In this document: positions 8,005 through 14,683 of the stretch, piece by piece
Layout: each line of letters begins with the position of its first letter
Numbering within the stretch: the first letter of the stretch is position 1
IMG/VR virus record: IMGVR_UViG_3300031885_000046
Coordinates: 1 to 40,724 of that record
Source of the DNA: a virus
DNA length: 40,724 nt
Strand: one strand, 5' to 3'
Translations under genes and position numbers: made by a program
Notes under the pieces: generated by a model
What the model was told of the DNA's origin: nothing
The model's database searches: none
Seen by the model: the letters and a program-made list of their open reading frames with translations, nothing else

Positions 8005-8380
8005 TTCCCCTCCTCCCCAGCTCATCACTTGTCTCAATAATTATTTTACCTTCGCGGCCCCATAATTTCGTGGCATGAATATCCCATATTCCGGAATCGT
8101 TCTTATAAATCGCATCACCCAAGGCCTTGATCAGATTATCGAGGTCCGGTTTATTTCGATGTGCCAAACCTTCTAATTGAGATTTTTTCTTTTCAGACCA
8201 GCTCTCGGGCATCGGCAAAACAAAAGTCACATGGCCACGGCAACATGGAAGATTAATCTTTCTCATACGACAAAGATCACAAAAATTCCAATATCGATTT
8301 GTGGCTGGTCTCTTTTTCCACTTGTCACCGTGAACCATACGGGGTTTAGCAATAGGACAAATATTATATACCATAAGCAT
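7997..8380 (-). CDS. rusA: RusA-like Holliday junction resolvase
   Basis: 127 residues. The signature NKPDLDNLIKALGDAIYKND followed by GIWDIHATKLWGREGKI matches RusA: paired acidic residues in the 'PDLDNL.KA..DA' motif and a later Asp coordinate metal for cleavage of four-way junctions. The N-terminal segment has CPIAKPR and a CDLC..C cluster not found in E. coli RusA. It lies in the leftward replication-recombination unit, where lambdoid phages carry RusA or Rap (ninR). It would resolve recombination intermediates before packaging. Confidence 0.8.
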   Translation of the reverse strand: MLMVYNICPIAKPRMVHGDKWKKRPATNRYWNFCDLCRMRKINLPCCRGHVTFVLPMPESWSEKKKSQLEGLAHRNKPDLDNLIKALGDAIYKNDSGIWDIHATKLWGREGKIIIETSDELGRRGNG

Positions 8381-8820
8381 TATGGAAGCCTTTTCCCTGC
8401 TTTATAAAGTTCGGCGGCCTGTTTAAAGGAAATGGGCCTAATATCAGGGTATTTCTTCTCCAATTCAAGCATCCCCCGATAATATTGTTCCTTTCCTCTT
8501 TCACCATTTAATTTTGCGAAAATTAATTTAAGGGAATCTTTTCCAATATTACTTTTGGTTACCTTTTCTAATTCGGTAAAGCTGGGCCATTCCTGCTTTA
8601 CGTCAGGATATGGTTTGTTAAGATATTTTTTGATCGTTGCGATCGTCGGGAAATACTCTTCCGCTTCAATTACATCTCGCATAGCATCTGAAAATTTTTC
8701 TTCTTCTTGATTTTTAAAATGCTCCCAAAACCAATCTACGCTGCCTTTCTCTATTTTTTGCCTGTAATTAAGACTTAAATTAGCCATATGCATATCAAAG
8801 AATTTTCTTTCCATGGTCAT
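8380..8820 (-). CDS. P-position replication protein (possible helicase loader)
   Basis: 146 residues, mostly helical. The pattern VDWFWEHFKNQEEEKFSDAM, VIEAEEYFPTIATIKKYLNK resembles phage helicase-loader proteins of the G39P type (N-terminal helical domain with a 'FPT' turn), but I am not certain. It directly follows the O-like initiator gene and overlaps its end, the place lambda P holds, and no other loader or DnaB homologue is visible in the genome. So a role in bringing host DnaB to the origin is a reasonable inference. Starts at 8820 and 8814 are both possible. Confidence 0.45.
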   Translation of the reverse strand: MTMERKFFDMHMANLSLNYRQKIEKGSVDWFWEHFKNQEEEKFSDAMRDVIEAEEYFPTIATIKKYLNKPYPDVKQEWPSFTELEKVTKSNIGKDSLKLIFAKLNGERGKEQYYRGMLELEKKYPDIRPISFKQAAELYKAGKRLP

Positions 8821-9553
8821 ATATCCCGTAAGGAGACTCTTTGGATTTATTCATTTTTAGTTTTAATTGTGTAAATTGTTTTCTTAGTTTTTTAGGTGAA
8901 AGAATATTGTTTTGCCAAAACTCATCTATTTGAGACCATTTAATGATCTCTTCAGCTTCCTCGGTTGTCCGTTTATCCTCTTTTATTAAAAGTCGTATAT
9001 CCTTATTCCAATTAGCCCAATTTGGTTCTTTTAGTTTTGGATCTCTCTCTTTTATGAGAGAAAAAAGAAGTTTCGAAAGTCGAGATTCGTCAGAATCGTC
9101 GACATTAGTTTTCTTTTGTATAGTTTCTTTTGTAGTTTCTTTTGTGGGTATCTCAGGGGATGACAGTTTTGTCATCTCAGGGGATGATAGACTATCATCT
9201 AAGGGGATGACAGATTTATGGTGTGTCATCTTAGGAGATGATAGATTCCACTTTTGATAATCTTTTTGAAAACCATAACTTACAGGTTTTCTATCATCTT
9301 GGGGGATGACAACTATCATCCCCTTAGATGATAGTTCCTTTAGTGTTCTATGTACCAACCGTCGATCCATACCTATTTCTCTTGAAAATTGTGATAATGA
9401 AATTCGGTCAGTCTTTTTGTGCCAACCATACGTTTTTCTTAAAAGATAAATAAGAACTCGTGTCTCATAAGAAGATAGATTAACCTTCCAAAGAGCCTCC
9501 AATATCTCATTTGCGATATTAGTGTGTCCATTTTCCAGTTGAGGGTTGGCCAC
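8795..9553 (-). CDS. O-like replication initiator
   Basis: 252 residues from a GTG at 9553 with AGGAAA upstream. Residues 1-100 match the phage replication protein O N-terminal winged helix: GHTNIANEILEALWKVNLSS, RVLIYLLRKTYGWHKKTDRI, IGMDRRLVHRTLKELSSKGM. As in lambda O, this domain should bind origin repeats lying inside its own gene. Repeats are indeed present: residues about 105-135 read as copies of LSSPEMT encoded by repeated DNA (9149-9334). The C-terminal half is charged and helical and probably contacts the next protein. Made from the leftward early promoter. Confidence 0.8.
   Translation of the reverse strand: MANPQLENGHTNIANEILEALWKVNLSSYETRVLIYLLRKTYGWHKKTDRISLSQFSREIGMDRRLVHRTLKELSSKGMIVVIPQDDRKPVSYGFQKDYQKWNLSSPKMTHHKSVIPLDDSLSSPEMTKLSSPEIPTKETTKETIQKKTNVDDSDESRLSKLLFSLIKERDPKLKEPNWANWNKDIRLLIKEDKRTTEEAEEIIKWSQIDEFWQNNILSPKKLRKQFTQLKLKMNKSKESPYGIYDHGKKIL
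9149..9334. repeat. Origin-type iterons inside the O-like gene
   Basis: Six palindromic repeats of about 18-22 bp with consensus CTATCATCTNAGGGGATGACAG (half-sites TCATC and GATGA). They lie at 9149-9166, 9171-9190, 9192-9213, 9225-9244, 9291-9311 and 9313-9334. The first three are 23-24 bp apart. Copy 6 has the opposite orientation to copy 5. Each repeat is itself nearly symmetric, like lambda O iterons. Flanking sequence is A/T-rich. The location inside an O-type gene makes this the most likely replication origin. Confidence 0.8.
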
Positions 9554-9625
9554 ATTTATTTCCTATTTTTTAGGGATGGGGACAGCGATCATATTAAGCC
9601 TTGATTCCCCTCTTTTCGCTGTTGA

Positions 9626-9648
9626 CCTCCCCATCCCCGCAGGGGAGG
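9626..9648. other. Small hairpin between annealing-protein and O genes
   Basis: CCTCCCC at 9626-9632 pairs with GGGGAGG at 9642-9648. It lies in the 106-base gap between two minus-strand genes. No run of U follows on either strand, so it does not look like an intrinsic terminator; it may affect mRNA stability. Confidence 0.4.
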
Positions 9649-9659
9649 ATAAAATCCTA

Positions 9660-10592
9660 CTAACTCTCCTTGTCCCCAAATTTCTTTTTGAGTTTATCCT
9701 TGTATTCTTGGACCTTGGGCATATCCGCCGGCAAGAGATTTTTTTCCCATTCGTGGAAATGTTTCCGATAGCCATTGCGAAGTTCAAAAACAGTCTTATA
9801 TCCATCAAGATGTTTAATCACTTCCGCAAGATATAAGGCGGATTGCTCTGGGGTAATTTTATTTTGCTCCTCTTTGGGGGTTTTCTTTTCGTTCTTAACT
9901 CGATTAGGTGGAGAGGAGGGCGATTCCCCGCTTGACTCCTCCGGTGAAGGTAGGGTTGGCTCTACGTCGATCACGCCTTCCATTTCCTCTGCAGGTGTGG
10001 GCGAATATCCGGCCAATACTACCACCCAGGAGAAGCGCGATCGTAACGCCTTCGCCATCGCTCGCGTCTGTGACATCGATTCAAGCTGGTAAAGAGGCAC
10101 GAGTTCAAACCCTACCTCGACTTTCTTTTTTTTTGGGAATGACTTGCCGGTTTTGGTATCCTTCTGCCAGATGATCTTATCTGAGCCCGGGTTGTCTTTC
10201 GAAAGACCGCCACCCTTGACGATATAGCGGTATTCGTATTTAGGGCGAGTATTCCATTTGCCCTCGTCTCTCCCACATCGCGCCTCAGCTGCACCGATCT
10301 CCTCACCATTTTGGATCACCACGGCTCGAGAGTTATAGCCTATAATATTTCCCTCACCATTGATGATCTCCCTGGTCCATTCGACTTTAGCGCCCGCACC
10401 GTAAAATTTTGAGACGGTTTGCCAGCCTTCAAATTCCAAATATTCTTTTTCCCCCCCAAGGTTCTTCGAGAGGCCGGCCATATCAACAATCTTCTTCAAA
10501 ACTCGGGCACAATGTGAAGCATATTCAATCTCTTTTTCGGGGTCTACCCTCTCCAATCCCTTCGATGGGACTATTGCTGGTGTATTTTCCAT
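9660..10592 (-). CDS. Probable single-strand annealing/recombination protein
   Basis: 310 residues. The core (about 40-210) has LEFEGWQTVSKFYGAGAKVE, then AAEARCGRDEGKW and PLYQLESMSQTRAMAKALRS with LAGYSPTPAEEM. This 'SMSQTRA.AKALR ... AGY..TPAEEM' pattern recurs in phage proteins near recombination genes and resembles ERF/Rad52-like annealing proteins, but I cannot confirm the family by eye. The C-terminal 90 residues are Ser/Pro/Glu-rich and then basic-helical. AAAGGAGA precedes the ATG at 10592. A partner 5'-3' nuclease could be the Cas4-like protein at 16.6 kb. Confidence 0.45.
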   Translation of the reverse strand: MENTPAIVPSKGLERVDPEKEIEYASHCARVLKKIVDMAGLSKNLGGEKEYLEFEGWQTVSKFYGAGAKVEWTREIINGEGNIIGYNSRAVVIQNGEEIGAAEARCGRDEGKWNTRPKYEYRYIVKGGGLSKDNPGSDKIIWQKDTKTGKSFPKKKKVEVGFELVPLYQLESMSQTRAMAKALRSRFSWVVVLAGYSPTPAEEMEGVIDVEPTLPSPEESSGESPSSPPNRVKNEKKTPKEEQNKITPEQSALYLAEVIKHLDGYKTVFELRNGYRKHFHEWEKNLLPADMPKVQEYKDKLKKKFGDKES

Positions 10593-10644
10593 AGATTCTC
10601 CTTTCGGGTGGAAATAAAAGGCTGCATAGAATCCCCTCCTTGTT

Positions 10645-11094
10645 CTATTCTCTTCCGAATTTTTCCTCGATTATATTGATAATCTCCCTGGCCACACCTT
10701 TCCGGAGAACCGCCAGGATCGCCTCCGGAGACGCCGTGGTAAGGGATGATTGAGCTACTCGACCCCGAGTCTTACGATGGGCCGATAGAATCGTATGCTT
10801 CCTTTTTTTAAGTTTTTCGGGAGATTGATTTTTCTTCTTCTTGCGATAATCGGCAAAATATTTCTTTCTACACGATTTACACTGGCCTTCGAACCCGTCG
10901 TTATTCTTGGGGTTTTTGCTGAAATAATCCTCCGTCTTAAGAAATTCTTTGTCGCATTTCATACAGGTCTTTTTTTCTGTTTCCATGACTCTCCTCCCGC
11001 AGCTCAGGCATTTGATCTCGGCCGGGGACGCGTAGTTCCCGGGATCATGAACGATCGAGCCGCCGCAATGGGTGCATTTCAAATCGAATGTCAT
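10645..11094 (-). CDS. Zinc-ribbon protein of the Cro operon
   Basis: 149 residues with two zinc-binding units. The first is C7-x2-C10 ... C29-x2-C32 (CTHCGGSIV and CLSCGRRV). The second is CMKCDKEF ... CKSCRKKY, with the 'F..dYFskn....dGfe..CK.C' pattern seen in bacterial and phage zinc proteins related to HNH or DNA-binding domains. A very basic stretch (RKKKKNQSPEKLKKRKH) follows. It is probably a nucleic-acid-binding regulator; being second in the leftward early operon it could be an antiterminator, but nothing proves this. No clear ribosome site precedes the ATG at 11094. Confidence 0.55.
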   Translation of the reverse strand: MTFDLKCTHCGGSIVHDPGNYASPAEIKCLSCGRRVMETEKKTCMKCDKEFLKTEDYFSKNPKNNDGFEGQCKSCRKKYFADYRKKKKNQSPEKLKKRKHTILSAHRKTRGRVAQSSLTTASPEAILAVLRKGVAREIINIIEEKFGRE

Positions 11095-11117
11095 AAATTT
11101 ATTGACAAAGCGTCAAT

Positions 11118-11324
11118 TTATTGATACAGATCAGATAAATCGGGGCGCAGATCTTTAACGGAAATCTTTCCCTTAGAAATACGTTTGAGAGCGCGAATCA
11201 ATTTGATCCCGGCCTGCATTTGGCCAGCAGAGACATTTCTAAGAGTCCCGTAATCATAGCCAATCTCTTTGGCGAGCTGCCCGATGGTGATCTGTCTGGT
11301 CTTGCAAAATTGATAAATCGTCAT
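11118..11324 (-). CDS. Cro-like HTH repressor
   Basis: 68 residues from MTIYQFCKTRQITIGQLAKE, with IGYDYGTLRNVSAGQMQAGI, a single HTH domain of the Cro/XRE type. It is the first gene leftward from the promoter that faces the CI-like gene, the arrangement of lambda cro. A GTG at 11345 would add seven residues; the ATG at 11324 fits the usual family length better, though its ribosome site is only GTGAGGGG some way upstream. Expected to bind the operators at 11367-11382 and near 12495. Confidence 0.7.
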   Translation of the reverse strand: MTIYQFCKTRQITIGQLAKEIGYDYGTLRNVSAGQMQAGIKLIRALKRISKGKISVKDLRPDLSDLYQ

Positions 11325-11366
11325 GGCAAATGGTTTACCCCTCACAACGTTCTTTTAATTTCATGA

Positions 11367-11402
11367 TGATTATTAATTATCAAACCATTTTGGGTTTGTC
11401 AA
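11367..11402 (-). promoter_or_regulatory. Leftward early promoter (PR-like) with operator dyad
   Basis: On the minus strand, -35 TTGACA (11397-11402), a 17-base spacer and -10 TAATTA (11374-11379). The dyad TGATTATTAATTATCA (11367-11382, form TGAT-N8-ATCA, 14 of 16 positions symmetric) covers the -10, so repressor binding would block polymerase. The 12-mer TGATGATTATTA (11364-11375) recurs at 12451-12462 near the rightward promoter. Confidence 0.7.
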
Positions 11403-11428
11403 GTTTTTTATGATCGTGGGTAATAATT

Positions 11429-12085
11429 ATGTCAGAAAAAATCTGGATATTTGGCCCAGCTTTAAAAAAAATCAGAGAAAACAAAACAAATATAATCCCG
11501 GCTGAACTGGCCAGGCGAATGAAAATAAAACCTTCAACGGTTTCTCAATGGGATCGAGGAGTTAACCCTATACGAGAGGATAATTTGGCACGATATTTGG
11601 ATATTATTGGAATAAGCATGGAAGAGTTTGCCAAAACATTAACGCAACCAGTTGAATTTCAAAGGATAATCCGCATTCCGGTTATAAGCCTTGATATGGG
11701 AAAGTTTGACGATTTATGGCACTTGAGTGACAAATTGTATCGTTTTCCTGTTGCATTAGAATTCATAACAATACCAGAAATTAAGGATTCAAATGCTTTT
11801 GCTCTTCAAATTAAAGATCAAGAAATGATAGACTGTCGTCTCGAAAAGGGTGATTATGTTGTTATAACCCCCAAAGTAAAATTTAGATCAAGAGAATATG
11901 GTCTAATTCTCATTAAACCCAAAAGTATGATTGCCATAAGAGAAATCCTCGATTTGGAAGATGGATATATTCGCCTTATCAGCACAGATCCGATGAAAAA
12001 CAGGGATGAAAAAGCAGAGGATATAAAAATTTATATGATTGATTCTGTGATCAAAAAACAAAGGAAAACGAAAGAAAGGAGATGA
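11429..12085 (+). CDS. CI-like repressor, probably not self-cleaving
   Basis: 218 residues. Residues 8-65 are an XRE-type HTH (IIPAELARRMKIKPSTVSQW). Residues about 80-205 follow the LexA/CI S24 fold: FALQIKDQEMIDCRLEKGDY, VVITP, then SMIAIREI and LISTDPM. In cleavable repressors the catalytic Ser precedes Met in 'GDSM' and a Lys follows later. Here the aligned residues are Glu132 (DQEM) and Arg171 (IAIREI), so the dyad seems lost and RecA-driven self-cleavage is unlikely. A -10-like TATGAT at 11409-11414 would start mRNA within about 8 bases of the ATG, so the message may be nearly leaderless, as from lambda PRM. No ribosome site is seen. Confidence 0.8.
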   Translation: MSEKIWIFGPALKKIRENKTNIIPAELARRMKIKPSTVSQWDRGVNPIREDNLARYLDIIGISMEEFAKTLTQPVEFQRIIRIPVISLDMGKFDDLWHLSDKLYRFPVALEFITIPEIKDSNAFALQIKDQEMIDCRLEKGDYVVITPKVKFRSREYGLILIKPKSMIAIREILDLEDGYIRLISTDPMKNRDEKAEDIKIYMIDSVIKKQRKTKERR

Positions 12086-12089
12086 GCCT

Positions 12090-12383
12090 ATGTATATCAG
12101 GGTTATTGTTTTTATTTGGATTATTTCCTCTCTTGTTTCATCGTCGGCATGGGCACAATATTACAAATGTGACACGGACAAGTTAACCCAAGGAATGGCT
12201 ATAAGTGAGGTAAGAAATATTTGCGGAAGACCTCACCACGTCAACAGATATGGAAGTTCATCCGGAGATACTGAACAATGGGTCTATAAAGAAGGCCGCC
12301 TCCAGGAACTCTATCTTTATTTTGATAACGGGCTTTATACTGGAATTTTTCAAAGATTTGGAGAGAAAAGAAGGCTACCATAA
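12090..12383 (+). CDS. Secreted DUF2845/BamE-like small protein
   Basis: 97 residues. Residues 1-23 (MYIRVIVFIWIISSLVSSSA then WAQ) form a signal peptide with a likely cleavage after AWA. The mature part has YYKCDTDKLTQGMAISEVRN, ICGRPHHV, WVYKEGRLQELYLYFDNGLY, the 'G.s..EV...CG.P ... W.Y ... yF.nG' pattern of DUF2845 and SmpA/BamE-like folds, with two Cys that could form a disulfide in the periplasm. It lies 4 bases after the repressor, in the place of lambda rexAB, so it is probably expressed in the lysogen and alters the host envelope (lysogenic conversion). Confidence 0.72.
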   Translation: MYIRVIVFIWIISSLVSSSAWAQYYKCDTDKLTQGMAISEVRNICGRPHHVNRYGSSSGDTEQWVYKEGRLQELYLYFDNGLYTGIFQRFGEKRRLP

Positions 12384-12450
12384 TGATTTCGGAGAAGAAT
12401 TTTTCTTTAATAATAGGTATTTAGAAAACTCAATATTTTTTTGTCAATAG

Positions 12451-12510
12451 TGATGATTATTAGTCATTTTTTTCTTGACAAAGGTTTTTGAATATGATAA
12501 TTCTACATCA
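12451..12510 (+). promoter_or_regulatory. Rightward early promoter (PL-like) with operators
   Basis: -35 TTGACA (12475-12480), 17-base spacer, -10 TAATTC (12498-12503). TGATAATTCTACATCA (12495-12510) has the same TGAT-N8-ATCA form as the dyad over the leftward promoter and also covers the -10. A second near-match, TGATGATTATTAGTCA, lies upstream at 12451-12466. It drives the gene at 12529 and the long rightward unit. Confidence 0.7.
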
Positions 12511-12528
12511 ATACAAGAGGAATCTAAA

Positions 12529-12633
12529 ATGGCAAACCAATCAAAGATTAAAATCCCTGGTATCTGGGCAGCGGTTTATGAAGCCCTAAGGGCTCTCAAA
12601 AGATTAGAGACCAAATGGGCAACCGGCCAATAA
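12529..12633 (+). CDS. Very small first gene of the rightward operon
   Basis: 34 residues, beginning MANQSKIKIPGIWAAVYEAL and ending TKWATGQ. AAGAGGAA precedes the ATG at proper distance, and it is the first open frame after the rightward promoter, about 20 bases into the mRNA. An amphipathic helix occupies most of it. The position is that of lambda N, but it is not Arg-rich, so an N-type antiterminator role is not supported. Confidence 0.5.
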   Translation: MANQSKIKIPGIWAAVYEALRALKRLETKWATGQ

Positions 12634-12659
12634 AGGGAAAAACAAGGGAGGTGATAAAA

Positions 12660-13000
12660 ATGATGAAAAGAATTTATATGGATCTTATAGAAGAGAATTA
12701 TTTGAGATTCAAAGTTTTGGCAAAAGCTGATAAGCGAACCATGAAAGATTTTCTTTTATACATCGTCGATGCTGCGAAAACAAAACCTCAAAGATCTATT
12801 TTAAAAACCACGTCCGAGCAGATCGTCAGGGATTTTCGGATGAATGAGGGATTCAATACCTATGAAGCAGCCCGGTCATTGAGGCCGCTCTGCAGGGGGA
12901 TCCGAAGACCCTTCTTTTTGATTCGATGGTTCAGGGCGATCATTACGAAGAGCTCGAGATCCAGAAGTGGATCCTCGGGATGATCCTCGAGGAATCCTGA
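12660..13000 (+). pseudogene. Ribbon-helix-helix-like gene with an apparent -1 frameshift
   Basis: The frame from ATG 12660 (GGAGGTGAT upstream) begins MMKRIYMDLIEENYLRFKVL then ADKRTMKDFLLYIV, a CopG-like ribbon-helix-helix pattern, and continues to NEGFNTYEAAR near 12875. From there the same frame turns into Arg/Ser-rich nonsense ending at 12983. The frame at +2 instead gives VIEAALQGDPKTLLFDSMVQ, GDHYEELEIQKWILGMILEES, ending at 13000. That reads like a natural C-terminus and has no start of its own. Restoring one G in the CCCGG run at 12871-12875 would fuse the two. It is therefore a mutation, an assembly indel or, less likely, a programmed shift. Confidence 0.6.
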
Positions 13001-13013
13001 AAGGGGAAAAATC

Positions 13014-13223
13014 ATGATCTATAAAGTCTATTTTAAAAATTATCTGCATGGTTCGGTCTCCCTCATCGGCGTACTCCCGGAAAAGCGGGAAACCCTGAGA
13101 GGTTTGACTCTCATCGCTTCCGGCCTGAAGTGGGCAAAATCGATGTTTGGAGGCCTGGTAAAAGACGCGTATGCATTGTTCATTATTCCATCTGATGAAA
13201 ACAAAGGAGGGCATCATGGTTGA
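13014..13223 (+). CDS. Small hypothetical protein
   Basis: 69 residues, MIYKVYFKNYLHGSVSLIGV then LPEKRETLRGLTLIASGLKW. AAAGGGGAAAA precedes the start, 13 bases after the previous stop. It looks like a compact alpha/beta protein with a beta-hairpin N-terminus; no family recognised. Its stop overlaps the next gene. Confidence 0.55.
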   Translation: MIYKVYFKNYLHGSVSLIGVLPEKRETLRGLTLIASGLKWAKSMFGGLVKDAYALFIIPSDENKGGHHG

Positions 13224-13440
13224 ACTGCGGATGCTTAACGGCGGGCCGAACTTCACCGTCATAGAAACATTCAATGGCCAGGGGATCCTGATCGCCCCCG
13301 GCATTCGCCGGGAATTTGGGAGCCTGGAAGAATTGAAAACTCAGATCACAGAGCTCGGGATTCAGATCAACGTAACCCACATACACGGATTCTCAGTTTT
13401 ACGAAGGAGGGAAAACGAAAACAGGAGTCATCCTGCATGA
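13216..13440 (+). CDS. Small hypothetical protein
   Basis: 74 residues from MVELRMLNGGPNFTVIETFN. The ATG at 13216 lies after AAAGGAGGGC, overlapping the preceding gene by 8 bases. The body has GILIAPGIRREFGSLEELKT then QITELGIQINVTHI, alpha/beta in character. It is followed 19 bases later by the first GGCNN array. No family recognised. Confidence 0.55.
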   Translation: MVELRMLNGGPNFTVIETFNGQGILIAPGIRREFGSLEELKTQITELGIQINVTHIHGFSVLRRRENENRSHPA

Positions 13441-13453
13441 AACGATATTGAAA
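13437..13453 (+). repeat. Flanking direct repeat, left copy
   Basis: ATGAAACGATATTGAAA, overlapping the stop of the preceding gene. The same word with one extra C (ATGAAACGCATATTGAAA) occurs at 14846-14863, just past the third array. The pair encloses the three arrays and two genes. Confidence 0.6.
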
Positions 13454-13459
13454 CGCCGC

Positions 13460-13556
13460 GGCATGGCGGGGCTCGGCGTGGCGGGGCTCGGCGCGGCGAG
13501 GCAAGGCGTGGCGCGGCATGGCTCGGCTGGGCATGGCAAGGCAAGGCGAGGCATGG
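13460..13556 (+). repeat. GGCNN pentamer array 1 (19 units)
   Basis: Nineteen consecutive 5-bp units, each GGC plus two variable bases, then a final GG, with no slip in phase. The NN series is AT GG TC GT GG TC GC GA AA GT GC AT TC TG AT AA AA GA AT. It begins 19 bases after the stop of the gene at 13216-13440 and ends in an A/T-rich stretch. Period five excludes a protein-coding reason. A GG every five bases also fits the two-layer G-quadruplex pattern G2N3. Confidence 0.95.
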
Positions 13557-13576
13557 ATATAAGAAGACAAAAGGTT

Positions 13577-13621
13577 GATAGGAGACCCGAAACCTATCCG
13601 ATGACCCCTAAAGATTGAGGG
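13577..13621 (+). other. Hairpins after array 1
   Basis: GATAGG (13577-13582) can pair with CCTATC (13593-13598), and CCCCT (about 13605-13609) with AGGGG (about 13618-13622). They occupy the 131-base stretch between array 1 and the next gene. No U-tract follows, so they are not clear terminators. Confidence 0.35.
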
Positions 13622-13687
13622 GAATTCCAAAACCTAAACGTGATCAAGCGAAGCATAGACTTCCGGGCATCACAAAAAAGGTGAAAA

Positions 13688-14263
13688 ATGGAAGAGACTC
13701 AAATTCATATTGTAACTGAAAGTTTGGCGGATATTTTGTTTGATCAATTTTTTGATCATAGCAAAGAGCCGAGACCACCGGAACAGAAGTTTTATCTCGG
13801 CGAGAAGAACCAGATAATGTTTCCCGCCCTCAATATTATGGCCTTTCTCTTTAATCAAAAGGGGAATTCCTGTGTGACCAAATTCGAGGGTAAAAAGAGA
13901 GGAGATTATATTTCAATGGGTTTCTCGCACATCTTTATCAACCCCCAGCTGATCCCATTCAGGGGAAAAGACCAAAAACCCGTCTTCTTTACCGATTTCG
14001 ATAACGGTCCATTCTACATTGTCAGGGCGGCTCCCACGACAAAGATGCCGGGAGGAGGTTTTATCAAACAGGAGGCCAAACCAAGACCGGCACTCAAAAT
14101 ACCCTGGAGTTTGGAATTTCAAATCACCCTTTACAAAAATCCTCTCATCAATGACGTGAAGCTTCGGAACTGGTTCGAGATGGGCGGGCTCTTGATTGGC
14201 TTTGGCACCTATCGGCCCCTGTTTGGCAGATTCAGAATAAAAACATGGGAAAAGAAAAATTAA
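13688..14263 (+). CDS. Hypothetical protein between GGCNN arrays 1 and 2
   Basis: 191 residues beginning MEETQIHIVTESLADILFDQ. It is alpha/beta with a hydrophobic, ordered centre (NQIMFPALNIMAFLFNQKGN, GDYISMGFSHIFINPQLIPF) and a C-terminal segment LRNWFEMGGLLIGFGTYRPL then FGRFRIKTW. The ending 'G..iG.yRP..GRF.i..W' recurs in phage hypothetical proteins, but I know no function. AAAGGTG precedes the ATG. It is the larger of two genes enclosed by arrays; base composition (about 45% GC) is unlike the GC-rich arrays beside it. Confidence 0.7.
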   Translation: MEETQIHIVTESLADILFDQFFDHSKEPRPPEQKFYLGEKNQIMFPALNIMAFLFNQKGNSCVTKFEGKKRGDYISMGFSHIFINPQLIPFRGKDQKPVFFTDFDNGPFYIVRAAPTTKMPGGGFIKQEAKPRPALKIPWSLEFQITLYKNPLINDVKLRNWFEMGGLLIGFGTYRPLFGRFRIKTWEKKN

Positions 14264-14275
14264 AGATTGTTTCGC

Positions 14276-14352
14276 GGCAAGGCGGGGCCAGGCAAGGCAT
14301 GGCTTGGCTTGGCGTGGCGGGGCAGGGCGTGGCGAGGCGAGGCATGGCATGG
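14276..14352 (+). repeat. GGCNN pentamer array 2 (15 units)
   Basis: Fifteen in-phase units from 14276 to 14350, then GG. NN series: AA GG CA AA AT TT TT GT GG AG GT GA GA AT AT. It starts 12 bases after the stop of the gene at 13688-14263. The unit order is not shared with array 1, so one was not simply copied recently from the other. Confidence 0.95.
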
Positions 14353-14368
14353 TCTTTAAAATCTCTTT

Positions 14369-14398
14369 GGTTAGTCGAAGCTCGAACTTCGGTTGACC
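14369..14398 (+). other. Perfect 12-bp RNA hairpin after array 2
   Basis: GGTTAGTCGAAG (14369-14380), loop CTCGAA, then CTTCGGTTGACC (14387-14398). As RNA all 12 positions pair, with several G-U pairs, which implies that RNA rather than DNA structure is kept. It ends 15 bases before the next start codon and could control access to its ribosome site (AAAGGA). Confidence 0.6.
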
Positions 14399-14413
14399 GG
14401 AAAGGAAAACAAA

Positions 14414-14677
14414 ATGGATCGAGATTCAGAAATGACAAGAGGAATGGCTGAAGAAGGAGCAAAGATCGTTCTGGAATATCTCAAGGGAACCAAAGAGGTG
14501 AGCGACAAAGTAAAGATCGCCATGGCGTCCGTCCATGTCCACGTGAAAATGAAAGCAACGGAAGCCAACGACGACACGAACCGTCTGGGTCTGGCGAAGT
14601 TGGTTTACAACGATCCCAAGGCCCGCGAAACCTACATCAAAAAGTCGATGCCTCATATGATGATTGAGAAGAAATAG
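14414..14677 (+). CDS. Small hypothetical protein between arrays 2 and 3
   Basis: 87 residues from MDRDSEMTRGMAEEGAKIVL. The ATG at 14414 has AAAGGA seven bases upstream; a TTG at 14393 lies inside the hairpin and is unlikely. The sequence is amphipathic helix (GAKIVLEYLKGTKEVSDKVK), then IAMASVHVHVKMKATEANDD and a basic tail. No family recognised. Its stop lies 6 bases before array 3. Confidence 0.6.
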   Translation: MDRDSEMTRGMAEEGAKIVLEYLKGTKEVSDKVKIAMASVHVHVKMKATEANDDTNRLGLAKLVYNDPKARETYIKKSMPHMMIEKK

Positions 14678-14683
14678 ATTCGG

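Noticed and set aside
9626-9648. Intrinsic terminator in the early operon
   Set aside because: The stem is not followed by a U-run on either strand.
12250-12450. Overlapping 66-codon frame in the secreted-protein gene
   Set aside because: Out of frame with a gene that has a signal peptide and a family pattern; no ribosome site.
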